A DNA stretch of 64,000 bases, taken from NCBI GenBank assembly GCA_905221605.1, contig CAJNDS010000666.1, positions 30,321 through 94,320 on the forward strand, written 5' to 3'. Below, piece by piece: positions 46,216 to 57,600 of the stretch (the stretch's first letter is position 1; each line of letters begins with the position of its first letter). A program made the position numbers and the translations under genes. The notes beneath the pieces are model-generated. The model worked only from the letters and a program-made list of their open reading frames with translations. It did not search any database and had not been told where the DNA came from. This DNA comes from Symbiodinium natans. Its lineage: Eukaryota > Sar > Dinophyceae > Suessiales > Symbiodiniaceae.

Positions 46216-46444
46216 TTCTAAAGGGTGACTATTGACTACTCTAATTGAAGAACTTCTCGTCATGTTGTCTGAAATGTAGCTGAGCTGCATCACCCCACAC
46301 CCACACCTCCACAGGCATTGACAAAAGAATATTTTACTTCGAACATCCCCACCTTGCTCCTCGTCAAAAAGAAAGAGCGTGAATAAGATGTTCAAACAAA
46401 GACACATTGATTCAAATACGCTTTCTTAGTTTTTGCTTGCAAGT

Positions 46445-46715
46445 GGGGTTGGGCACTCCAGGGAGCTGGGCACTCCAGGAGTTTCTGGGGTTGGGCACTA
46501 AGGAGCCTCTGGCACTTTAGGGAGTCTCTGGGGCTTGGGCACTCCAGGCAGTTTGGGCACTCCAGGGAGACTCTGGGTTGGGCATTTCTGGGTTGGCACT
46601 CCAGGCAAAATCTTGGGGGCACTCCAGGGAGACTCTGCGGTTGGGCACTCCAGGGAGACTCGTTGACAGGCTGGGCACTCCATAAGAATCTGGGGTTGGG
46701 CACTCCAGGGAGTAG
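46445..46715. repeat. degenerate repeat of GGGCACTCCAGGGAG type
   Basis: About a dozen imperfect units centred on GGTTGGGCACTCCAGGGAGA. Related GGAGTGCC/GAGTATCC motifs recur at about 48070-48130 and 49070-49140. The minus-strand frame across it (repeated LECPT/WSAQP peptides) is probably not a gene. Confidence 0.7.
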
Positions 46716-46899
46716 ACCGGGCGAGGAGAAGAGTTCCGGGCGAGGAGAAGAGTTGAGGTTAAAATCTAACAACCCCACACCGAAGGTGGGGAACAACTTG
46801 CATGTGCATAGTCCCACACCAAAACCATCTCCAGTGGCAAGGCTCTTCACCCACACCTTTTTTGATTTTCCTTACTGGATAGCCCCAAAAGCTTCAAGT

Positions 46900-49800
46900 T
46901 CTTGAGCTTGCCCCTGTCCTCACTCGCATGTCGGGAAATCAATTCCATATACTGGTTTGTGCTACCCATGGATACCGTCGTGCGTTCAGCACGATTTTAT
47001 ATTTGAAGGATCTTGCTGGGGTCTTGGCCAGAGCATTTATGCGAATACGATGATAACGTCCATGTTACGAGTGCGTGCGAGTGACCAAAAGGTCCATGCT
47101 CGCACGATGACACTGTCCATGTTACCAGTGCGTGCGAATGGCCGGAGTGGGTTTAGGTTTGGGGTCCCTGCTGCCACCTACTTGTGCCAGGCCGAACTTG
47201 AATTTGTTGGCTTTTGCCATGTTCTGTATACCCTTTGCATTTTTCCTCGAAGCGCGGACGATGGCCCGAGCTGCCACAGGGTTTTCGCGGATCTCGTGTA
47301 CCACTTGAACATCTTCGAAACCTTCTAACGTGTTTAGTCCGTGTGCTAGCCAGGTTCTACGTTGTCGTCGCGTGTTTGAGGCTCGTCACGTCCTGCTTAG
47401 GTGGACATGCATGCCCTTCACATATTCTTTCGTTCTTGTCTTTCCAAGGAAGGAAAAAGCAGGGCCCAAACAAGCATACTGCCAGCCGGCGGCACCCCAC
47501 AACAAGAGTGCCAATTTGTCTTGCCTTCACGTTCTGTGCACCCATGGAAGGAAGCGCTTGCTCGATGATTGCCTTGCGCTCATCGGGGCCTCAGCCATTC
47601 ACACCTGTTCGGCTGCGTGTCGCACATGCAAGAGAGAGGTCAGAGTTCCGAGACCTTTGCTCACAGGGTACGTCCTCAGCACTTCCAGGATGCCCAGAGA
47701 ATGAAGCAAGTTCTAAAGGCACATCAAAAAACCATCACAACAAGGATCTTGGCGGGGTTGATACCGATGACGACATGCCTGGGCGGAATCGCAGAAGCTG
47801 TTGCTGCGCATACGTCATCATGTGCGAGCACTGTCTTGCTTGCTTCCTAGCGTCACTTCAGAAAACGCCTTTGACAGATATTGGATGATTTCGAAGTGGC
47901 CGTGATGCGGCGGGTTGAACGATCCTGGCAGACAGAAACGCATGGTTCCCCACCCTCGGCGTGGTTATTAGAGCTTAAGTCTGCCCGGTGTCCCGTCCTG
48001 GTCCCACCCCAGAGAAGTCAGCACAAAGTCCCATAAGTGTCGTTGAATTTGCCCGCCCTGCCGAGAGCCCTGCCGAGTATCCCTGGAGTGCCTATCCTCT
48101 GAGAAGCCCGCAGAGTCCCGCAGAGTGTAACCCGGGTCAGGTGCACTTTGAAACTGCCCCTCATTTAACTGCCGTCTTGAGAGCCAAAATGACATGCAAC
48201 CCGTTCCAGAAGCACGATCGCATGTTTGCATACCAAGGCCTAGAGGCCTAGCGCTTCAACTTCAATCATGTGTAGCAACATGCATCAGCCCAACGAACTA
48301 GGAGAGACCGAGCTGGCTACACGGTCGTAGCTCGCTTTGCTAGCCACGCGTGCAAACTTATCTCCTTCCTTCCGTTCTTGTTTCTTAATTGAAGAACTAA
48401 CAACAACATACTGTACTTCTACTTGCTAACAAAAAACAACAGCAACAACAACATTGGTTATCGAAACTGCATTCAGCGGCAACGGCCTAGGAGGGGGAAA
48501 GGTAGTTTTACGGTGTTGAAGGGCTCGGATTCCCATGTGTTGCTCACAACGATACCCGGAGATTATGGATGCCCTGTGGAAAGAACCAATGGATTTCCAC
48601 AACATTCAAAAGCAAAAATGGATTTGCCGTTTGAAGGCGAAGCCTAGTAAACATGTATGCAAATTTCAGGGATGCTCGGGAGGGGTAGGTGGGAGGGTTG
48701 CTAAAGAGTGGAGCTGGCGCACGAACCCGTTGAGCTTTATTCCACGGCTGTTTCGTACCATCAATACTGCTGATCGGCTTCTTGCCATCAGCATTCTCCT
48801 TACTGCTATCGCTTATGGTCAATGCTCATACATGTAGCAGATGAAGTACAATGGATTTGGACGCTGCTTTAGATAAACAACCTCTATTCCAGGATTGTCT
48901 ATTGATACTGCTTGTTTTGAACCACCGTGTTCTTGCTTTGGTGGTTTTACTTCCCTCTGCTGTTTCCGAGATGTTGGGAAGCGTTCTCCACGTATTATTC
49001 CCCCACCCTTGATATGGGGTTGTTCGATTACAAGTCCTACTCGCTTCTTCGACCGGTGTCCTGGTCTTTCTGGAGTGCCCCACCGAGTATTCCGGGAGTG
49101 CCCACCCCCAAAGAAGCCCCGAGAAGGAGTCCCTCCGCGTATCGGCTGCTCTCATGCACTCATGCACATGTTTCTTGGCAGGCAGTCCTGCGAAAACCAC
49201 GGAACGATTTGTGACCGCGGCGGGCGGATATCCGTGCGTTGCGGTGTCCCAACTGACCTCATGACAAGCAACGTCTCATGCAGGCTTCATCAGGTCGCTG
49301 ATCGTGCATCCCAGCTTCCACTTTTCGAGGAGAGCACGTCCACAGCTTCCTTTCCCGACCCAGGGCAGGACTTTGGCGGAGCCGTTCAGAAGCTAGTCAG
49401 CAGATATCAAGGTATCTTGAAACCACTTTAACATGGAATGCTGGCCTCAACCGGCTACTTAGCTCAATCGTATCTTGCACCAAGCTACGCCACAGGCGCA
49501 ATGCAGCAACGGTCCAAAGCACCCATCATCTTGAAATACGCGCTCGGGCTCACGCGATCTCTCAATACCTTGGGTTTGGCTTCGTCCTACTCGCCCTCCG
49601 ACACCATGCATGTAACTACAGGCCAGGCCGTTCAAGAAAGTTAAACATACTGCGAATCATTCCAAACAGGCTGGCCACGTCCATGGCCAGCTGGTCGGGA
49701 AACTAACAGCTACAGGCTACGCCACATGACCGAGCCAAACAGCTTCAAACGGTTCACACGCACACATAGTCAAAGTGACCTGTGCTCGGGCATTGCTTGC

Positions 49801-50370
49801 ATCACCAATGCCGCGTCTTGCATGACAACTAAAGGACCCATGTCTGCTGCAATGCCTTCAAGAAAGGAGTCTCACTTCCCGTGCTGAGCATCAGGCAGTA
49901 GACTGTGTTGGCAAGCACCTCCGCTTTTCGAACAAGCGAAATACCAAGAGCACAAAAGACTTATGCTTGCTGCGAACTTCGGCTAAGCATCCAGCTCTCT
50001 GAGATCTGTAACTATGGCCTGAGCACGAGTTGCTTGTTATCGTTTTGCCATGCATGTTTACATTTGACCAATCAACCAGGCCAAAACCGATTCTGCGAAC
50101 AAACATAGTTTCGTCTTGACTTCCACAGCAGGCTACGACATACATGGAAAACTTGCCATCTCTCAGTGGGATGCGGCTTTCAGTCCTGCAGAACTGATTG
50201 CACCCCCTGTCAATCCTCGCTGCGCTGACGTTATGTGAGTGAACTTCTTTGAATCCCCATTGCCTGTCTGAGGAGCCCCTCAGTCTACGATTGCCACTCG
50301 AGACATGTCGACCGAGAGCACCTTTTGTTGAGCCTTTCTGCGCAAGTTGAGTTCACTACTTTTAGTTAGA
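46900..50370. other. weakly coding region
   Basis: Open frames up to 224 codons (plus strand, 47214-47888) lack motifs. The frame at about 49260-49431 (plus) has fairly natural composition but no family. No array apart from short motifs related to the repeat at 46445-46715. Confidence 0.4.
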
Positions 50371-50375
50371 GTATA

Positions 50376-50614
50376 CCTTGCCTATTTAGGCTAATAATGC
50401 CACCGTCAACCCATTAGATGATCATTCCTAGGGTCCCCCCTACATTTCACCGATATATCACTACTACTTCCCTCATTAGATGATCATTCCTAGGGTCCCC
50501 CCTACACTTCACCGATATATCACTACTACTTCCCCATTATCAATACAATTCTAGGAATAACCATAACCCTATCTATTATCTCTAAGGTGGCATTATTAGC
50601 CTAAATAGGCAAGG
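50376..50614. mobile_element. 239-bp element with perfect 29-bp terminal inverted repeats
   Basis: The left end CCTTGCCTATTTAGGCTAAT (continuing to 50404) and the right end (50586-50614) are exact inverted copies over 29 bp. Each end also holds its own small hairpin, GCCTA-TT-TAGGC. Inside are two direct repeats of 62 bp (50412 and 50474) that differ by one base. No ORF and no clear target duplication; base composition differs from the flanks. This is a MITE-type element of a different family from A and B. Confidence 0.85.
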
Positions 50615-50709
50615 GGGTTCTCGTAGAATTTGGTTCAGGGTTTAGGGTTAAGGGTTCGGCGCGGTCTGACTGTTTGCGAAGCCGCCTCAGCACTGCATGG
50701 CACTCCACA

Positions 50710-52252
50710 TCAGTGGAAGCCGGGCTCAAACTTCTGCTTGACATCTTCTGGCAGGCCGTCCAAAATGGATTCAGCACAAGCCACTTGCTCACACGCGGAC
50801 TTGCCACTTTTACGGTCACCGGGCTTCAATGCATCCTGTCCATCTTGCAATGTTAAGCTCTTGCATGTCGTGGGCACTATGTACAGGCAAACAACTCCTC
50901 CAGTGCAGTCTTTTGGCACTGGAACACGCTCCAGATGCCTCTTCTGAATCCGGGTGTGTTCACGCCCTGTTGCGATTTGGATGAAGTAAAACTTCTTGGC
51001 CTCCTCACCACTTGGAATGCCACAGGCGTCTGTACTTGGATAGTTGTCTCCACGTGGACGATAAAGCACTCCATCCCTGATTGTCTTGGCGCCGTGGAGC
51101 TCACACGTGCCGTGAAATTCAAGGCACAGGTCGCTTCCATCGCTGAGCTTCAGCTTCAAACCGCCCTTCGCAACGGCCTGAGTGAGTGCCATCGCCTCAA
51201 AAATGTAGGGAGTGGCTCGGGGCACGTCTTTGATCAAGCGCTGGATGACTCCACGGTTGTGGGATGTTGTGGGTGCACATCTCCGTCTCAACGCGACTTG
51301 AGACCCACCCGATTGCATCACCAGCTGTGCGGCCCTTGCCATCACTCTCGGTTTCTTCATCGTCATCGAGCAGTTCAGGGCTCCCACGCAGGACCACCAT
51401 CGTGTGAGCATCCTTGTGGGACACCTCTTCACCAGCAAAATTGCGACGTGTCATGCTGCGTATGAACTTTTGCAGTTCGTCGTTGAACTTATGCTTCATA
51501 CATGCCCTTACCAATCGCGGCAGGGTCAATCCCGACTCGTTGTACAGCTCCTCTTTCTCCTTTTCCAAAGCTAACCCCTGCACATCGGGACGCTCCCTCT
51601 GGATCCAAATGTGAATCTCTGCTTGACTCCAGACAGGAAGGTATAGAATGTCAGGGAACTCCTTGTCGCCATCCTTGCCGATCAACTGCGAGAGCTCGGA
51701 ACCAGCACTGGCCACCACAACCAAGCGATGCAAACTTTAGACTGCGCAGGGGCTCTGCTGGTTGAAGGAAAACTCTGTGTTTTCGACCTTGCCGTCTGGC
51801 GCAACATCCACCAAGCCGATGGCTTTTCCAACTCCGTTCTGATGCACTTTGCTTCCGCGCTGGAAGGCTTCAGTCTGCCATCCTGTCGGGCGTTTCCGAG
51901 CAACGAACAAGCACCGGTCCGTAGCGAAAAGCACAGCAGTAAAAGGAGAAGCCTCTGACAAGCACTCGGAAAGCAGGTAATATAACATCGTTGTCTTGCC
52001 AATTCCGGGCGTTCCTTTGACGACATAGGTCTGCTTGTCAATGTTACGGAGCGATTCTTCGTCGAACAACAAGTCCCGCATCTTCTTGTAGCAGTTGCGA
52101 ACATACATCGGGGTGTTGGGGATTCTCGTCCCCTCTCCGAGCCATCCATCTGCCACCTTCGCGGTCTTCACATCCTCGAACCACTCCACTGCGGCGGTTT
52201 CCTGAGCACAACGCAAATAAATCGGAGTCCTACAACTAAACCAAAAAAACAC
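50710..52252 (-). pseudogene. Crinkler/RHS-like NTPase with nuclease-type C-terminus, broken
   Basis: The architecture matches the eukaryotic CRN/RHS effector-like class: a P-loop ATPase (Walker A GTPGIGKT, about residues 80-87), a downstream LVVVASAGSELSQLIG and ILYLPVWSQAEIHIW region typical of RHS-type ATPases, then a restriction-endonuclease-fold-like segment (NYPSTDACGIP ... FYFIQIATGREH). The frame is interrupted by an in-frame TAA at 51737-51739 and by a frame change near 51255-51290. The first break lies inside the conserved ATPase domain, so decay is likelier than an intron, although a short non-GT intron cannot be excluded at the second. Proteins of this class are known as nuclear-acting effectors in oomycetes and as transposon-linked proteins elsewhere. 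Confidence 0.65.
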
Positions 52253-52469
52253 CCAACCCCCTAAACCCGACTAAGCAACCCAATCAACTAACCCAATCGG
52301 GCAACGCTACGAGGAAACCAAACCTAGGGGGGAATAAACAACTACGCTACAACCTAAGAGCCAACCCCTAAACCGAAAAAGTAAGATAATCAACTGAGGC
52401 TATCGGGGAAGCCTACGAAGCAAGGAAACATTTACTAGAAATAGGGAGTAAAATTTATAGTGCTCTATG

Positions 52470-52821
52470 TTCATGTCCAGCCACCGGTGCTGGTTGCAAC
52501 AGCTCTGGATGTATACGGTTGTAAAGTGATTGCGCTATAGCTATAACCATCATTTCATCGTCCAACTTCATTCCGATAATCAATGTCAGATTGTCAACCG
52601 AAGCTTCTCGTAGATTCACGCGTGTATCCAGCCAGACTTTCGCACACCTTTGTGACGATATCTTCGGAGTATTCCATGGCGTCGAGCTCTCCCTTCACCC
52701 ACTCGCAATGCTTGCCAGGCTCCACATCGGAGAGTCTTCGCTGTTTCGCTGCACGCTCCATTGCGTTAATGGGCCATGTCAAAACATCACAACAGGTGAC
52801 ACGAAATGCAAAAGAGTGCAT
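52470..52821 (-). CDS. possible exon pair of an unknown protein
   Basis: Minus-strand frames 52780-52625 (MERAAKQRRLSDVEPGKHCE, then EDIVTKVCESLAG) and 52625-52470 (REASVDNLTLIIGMKLDDEM) look coding but lie in different frames. They could be N-terminal exons of the CRN/RHS-like gene downstream or of another gene. Confidence 0.35.
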
Positions 52822-52991
52822 TTACGCAAGACATATCTGCGAAAGGATTGTTTGCGTGAAAGGTTGCACACGGCACAAGCCAAAGGTTTCAACCATAGCT
52901 TACTATCACATGATATCTTGTTGAACAAAAAGTCGCTGAGGTTGAGAATGCATGATTGCGCATGCCAAATCTCACTTCAACTGATTTAGAC

Positions 52992-53022
52992 TCGGTTTAG
53001 GGCTTAGGGCTTAGGGTTTAGG
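52992..53022. repeat. short telomere-type array beside the endogenous element
   Basis: A few TTTAGGG/CTTAGGG units about 70 bp from the point where composition changes to AT-rich. Confidence 0.75.
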
Positions 53023-53162
53023 GTGTGCGAAGATAGCATGAAGCCACCGTTTAAGAGGCATCTCACCTCGCCACTCACCTAAACTTGCAATACTTACTAT
53101 TGAAGTTGAAACTCGTCCAGCGACGAACAACGTAAGTTACAAGTAGTAACACAACACACAAC

Positions 53163-53192
53163 TGCAAGTTGCTAGTCATAGAGCAACTTGCA
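53163..53192. terminator. hairpin downstream of the integrase
   Basis: TGCAAGTTGCT, 8-nt loop, AGCAACTTGCA: a perfect 11-bp stem located 45 bp after the integrase stop (minus strand). Proposed 3'-end signal by analogy with the other two hairpins of the element. Confidence 0.5.
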
Positions 53193-53236
53193 ACTCAAGT
53201 TGCGAAGCCCCCCACAACTTCAAAACGGAAGAAAAG

Positions 53237-54109
53237 CTACACCTTTAACAGCTCAAAGCGTAAATACGCTCTATTGTTACCTTCAACATAATAATATTTT
53301 TGACCCAGCTTTTCATCAATCTTTTCTATGGTATAAACATGTTGGCTAAAGTTGCCCACTCTCTCTTTTTCATTGGGTTTCCTCTTCCGGAATATTTTAA
53401 CTTCATCACCAACACTTAATTCAGGATAGACCCGATTTCGTTTAGCATTCATATTTAAATGCAGTTTAACTTTTAATTCGTTGCTCGGTTTTCTGGCATC
53501 CTTTGGGGTGAAGCCAGTAGCGGAATGTTTCATTTTATTGTTATATGTTAATAATATTTCAAAAATGTAATCCGGCCACTGAATATTGTTCTTGCCCTTT
53601 TTCTGATCGGCTTCAACTCTACGATATAATAAGTCTTTGAACGTCCTAATGGCCCTTTCGCTGAAATTTGCGTGTGCCCTAGTTCTATAGTGTTCTATGT
53701 TCTGTTCCTGTAAATACTTTTGTATTGCCTCCTTGTTCATCTCGTCGTCGGTACAAATTAGTTTGGGCTTCTTCCCCATTTTATGTAAGCATTCAATCAT
53801 CCCACTCGCTAAATCTTCTTCCTTCTTACCTTTAATTGCCACGACATGCATAAACTTATCAAATATATCAATCAAACACATACCTACTCATAAGTCCATC
53901 TGATACTCATATGCTGAATGCGGGGCGACAAAGCTATTTGAACCGACGGGCTTACGCTTTTGATCAACATTCGTCCTAAAAAACTCGTTCATATCAGACA
54001 TTGTGACGGTTTTGTCTTTCTCCCGTGCTTCTTCTAAAGTCCGGCTTCTACTGCCGAAACCCGCGCGATCAAAATATACTTCATTAATAATTTTGTGTTT
54101 CTCACTCAT
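53237..54109 (-). pseudogene. retroviral-type (rve) integrase of the endogenous element, one nonsense codon
   Basis: Catalyses integration of the element's DNA. The frame encodes an N-terminal part ending NSFVAPHSAYEYQMDL and a catalytic core with the DDE triad: D in CLIDIFDKF, D in LICTDDEMNKE, E in HANFSERAIRTF. A C-terminal basic, SH3-like segment follows (LSVGDEVKIFRKRK). The two parts are in the same frame, separated by a TGA at 53888-53890. The sequence on either side of the stop is continuous with the family (QMDL then CLIDIFDKF), so this is a single recent mutation. Total about 290 codons, a usual length for integrases of Mavericks and Polinton-like elements. Confidence 0.85.
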
Positions 54110-54128
54110 ATAAAAACAAAAGAAAATA

Positions 54129-54154
54129 ATGATTTAATAATTAAATTAAATCAT
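54129..54154. terminator. hairpin abutting the stop codon of the small basic gene
   Basis: ATGATTTAAT, loop AATTAA, ATTAAATCAT: a 10-bp stem whose right edge touches the TGA stop at 54156-54154 of the minus-strand gene. Confidence 0.55.
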
Positions 54155-54471
54155 CATTCGTCATCCATCGGCTTTATGATCTTGAACTTGCTCATATCAT
54201 ATTTGGGTGTGCCGCGCTTTGCTTTAAAAGGCTTTTTTGCATTCATTATTTCAGACAGCAATTCTTCTGTCAACTCATCGGGGTTCAGTTTGATATTGTT
54301 GGCTTCTTCATACTCCTTGATCTTCTTTCTCTGATTGTGTCGTAGTGCAGATTCTCGTTTCTTTTGCATATATTTTTCATCATTTCTGCGCTTGTTGTAA
54401 TACAATCTGCTGTATATGGCCAGTTGCTCTTTGATTTCATCCATTGTCATATCCTCGGGGTTTTTACTCAT
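54154..54471 (-). CDS. small basic helical protein of the endogenous element
   Basis: 105 residues, rich in Lys/Arg/Glu with predicted helices (EQLAIYSRLYYNKRRNDEKY). Intact frame from ATG to TGA. It lies between the integrase gene, same strand and 45 bp apart, and the divergent polymerase-helicase gene. No family is recognised; a DNA-binding or structural role is only a guess. Confidence 0.65.
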   Translation of the reverse strand: MSKNPEDMTMDEIKEQLAIYSRLYYNKRRNDEKYMQKKRESALRHNQRKKIKEYEEANNIKLNPDELTEELLSEIMNAKKPFKAKRGTPKYDMSKFKIIKPMDDE

Positions 54472-54606
54472 ATTATACTATACTATATATTATTTTTTAT
54501 CTTTAGACATATTCTATATATCACAAAACATTTAATAATTTAAAAAAACATCTTTGGAAAATTTCACTTAAAGATTTAATAATATATAGTTTAATTATAT
54601 TAGTAT
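54472..54606. promoter_or_regulatory. AT-rich divergent intergenic region of the endogenous element
   Basis: The only intergenic region between divergent genes of the element: 135 bp, almost pure A/T, with TATATATTA-type stretches near both starts and one TCTATA (about 54512). It must hold promoters for both directions if the element was ever transcribed, but no motif is conserved enough to name. Confidence 0.4.
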
Positions 54607-57600
54607 ATGTCCAAAGCCGTTAAGCGTAATACGGAAGCACTACAAACATTCTATAACAACAAGCGAAACTGCATCACCCAAGCCACCAGAACAAAAGTTC
54701 AAAATATAATTAACTTATACTCAGATCGTAAGATCGCCCAATTCACCACAGCAGACAATTTAATTAGGAAACTCACCACTGCAAAAACAGACAAAGAAAA
54801 AACTAAAGCTGAAAAAGACTACGACAAGATTTATGACAAGCACAAGGATAAAGAACAGCTAGGTCAGAGAATGGCACAAGCAAAAGAAGACAACAAGCGA
54901 ACGGGAAGAACCAACCCGAGGAAACCAAGAAAATATTCAATCAATGTCCATTTATACCAGCTGAAGACAGAATCACACCAAGGATTATCAGTATCTTTCA
55001 GAGACAGCAGGGGTAGGGCATACGTTCCTATTTATATGCGTGATCTATCAGCCAATGTAGCCACAACACCGTGGGTTGAAACCCTAGCAGGGAGACGAAT
55101 ATTTAGAGACGAGAAGCCCGACACAAAAACATTTCATAGGCTCAAGATGTTACTAATGACAGATGACAGTTTTAAAGCAGATGTCGGTTATGCCGAAGGT
55201 TACATTGCTTGTATTAAAGTTAATTACGCCGAAAGGGTAGATAACGCCGATGCTTTCAAGCCACAAGACGAAGAACTAACAAACACAGAGAATGTCAGTA
55301 TGTATCACAGATATATTCAGACACCCTTAGATCCACAGTATGAGACCTTTAAGGAAGCCATTACAGTAGAACATTACGTTAAGAACGAGTGTTGGTTTAA
55401 CACCTTGACCGATTATTATAAGGATACCCTTATGGGAGACAAGAAGAGAGAGAAGAACAAACTAGCAAAAGAAGCCATCCTAAAGATCATAAACAAGACG
55501 GAAGAATATTTTACAACAAAAGGGGCGTCAATAACACATATGGCGAAGGTGTTTGAACATTTTAACTTGCAAGTCAGAATTTATGATGTCTTTGACACTC
55601 TGATTTATAAGCGCGACCCAATAAAAAGAAATCATAATATCCCAGCCTTATACGCTATAGTGAAGAACAGTCATATCTACACAGTCAGTGATAATATGAA
55701 TATGTTGAGGCAGATGATACCCAAAAGCAGTAATTATAGTATATCTGTTAAGGCATCTTCAGATTATCACCTTGACGAGAAGGAGGAGCCAGTGGAATGT
55801 AAAATGATCACATCCTTAGACGACATCCGGAAGTATACCGAGCACAGCGAATATACATTGGTATATAATGGCTACGATCTGTCTCATCTCTTTTATCTCA
55901 GCAAACAGGCAGGATATGAGCCACAGGTTAGGTTCAGCGCGGGGTGTGTGTCCGAACTTAGTGAATAATTCTATAGATGGTTCCATCTGCGTGAGAACGG
56001 AGCAGATCTACAACAAGATGTCTAAAGCGATGTTTAATTTTAACGCCGCCCTCTTCAAGCCGACCCACAAGTCATATTACAACGAAGTAGATGTAGAGAT
56101 TTTCAAGGAGTGTCGCACAATCCCCCCAACGGGTGAAATAAATAAACATTATTATTTATATAACCCTAAGACAGACAAAGACGACAAATACTGTTATACC
56201 CCAGAAGTGGCTACGGAGATAGATGTAAGAAAAGCTTACACATCTGCGTTTAACAAGATCGCCCAGATACCGGTATTCACTCAGTTTGATATCTGGAAGC
56301 CTTTCAATGGTAACGTGACTGATTTTCACGATCTAACTCTCTACTTGGTCAAGCCCACCAGGCGGAGTTTATTTTTCAATAAAGCCTACACTTTAGTATA
56401 TGGTATGTTTTTAAAGCACTTTGTGAAGCAATGTAAGATTCTTTATTATAAGCAACCATCCAGAGTATACAAGGTGGATTATAGGAAGATCACAGCGGAA
56501 TTATGGAAGACAGACATCTCTGACAAACCAGCCGAAGACATCAGAATCAAAAAACTGATAGCTAATGTTAACTTTGGGCTACTTGAGAAGAACACGAACA
56601 AAGCCCATAAAAGTTATGCCTTTGATACTCTAAAGGAAGCCTTATATTATCAGAACAAGATCGGAGGAAAGATTAACAGAATCTCGGGTATGTATGTTGA
56701 TGAAATTGGGTATGTATGTTGATGAAATTGAGTTACCTAACGGCGAGACAGACTTCATAGAAAAAGAGATGGACAGAAAATATTATTGCTTAACAGTGAC
56801 CGATAAAGCCACCCTACGAAACGGATTTATATACATCAAAGAATTATTATTACAACATCATAACTTCAAAATGCACACCGACTACACCAAGCTAACAGAA
56901 AATCATATAGGAGTGTAGAGTGTTAAAACAGATGCTTTTGTTATCAGGAAGGAGCATTTAAGACGCGCTAAGAACCTAATAGAGTTCAATGAACGCATCG
57001 GGGGGTGGAGACACGAGAAGAGTAAAAACATAGCGGAACCAACCGAGCAGTGGGCACCAAAAAAGAACGAACTGATACCAATTCCCGTAGTTAGCAATGA
57101 GACCAGACCCATAGAAAACGAGTGGGACACGGAAAGCATAGCAAAAGATATCGTCACATATAATCCTATGATGATCCGATCTAAATACGCGGGTGGTGGC
57201 AAGTCGCATATAGCAAAGCATTTCAGCAAGTTAGGCTATAAAACTCTCTTTGTAGTGCCCCAGAACAGCTTATCTCAAAATGTTGACGACGACGCTGTGA
57301 CTACCAACAAGTTTTTCGCCATCCCCGTGGGTGATGGAGAGAAATTGCCAGAGTTTGACCATAGCAGTTATAACTGTATTGTCTTTGATGAGATCTATAT
57401 GAATGGAACCCACATATTAAATAGAATCAGAGAGTTTGTTAAACGAAACCCGAATAAAATCATAATCGGAGCGGGTGATGTCAAACAGCTTCCGCCCATT
57501 GAAGACCTAACTAATACAAGGAAGCCGGACGAATACGCAGATGAATGTATTGATCAGATCTTCAAGTATAATGTTATGCTTACCATATGTAAGAGATTAG

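Noticed and set aside
47214-47888. 224-codon plus-strand frame
   Set aside because: Composition resembles random reading of non-coding DNA, opposite to the host gene strand, no motif.
52594-52821. Missing 3' exon of KIN17
   Set aside because: The peptide does not match the KIN17 winged-helix region; it is kept as an unknown exon instead.
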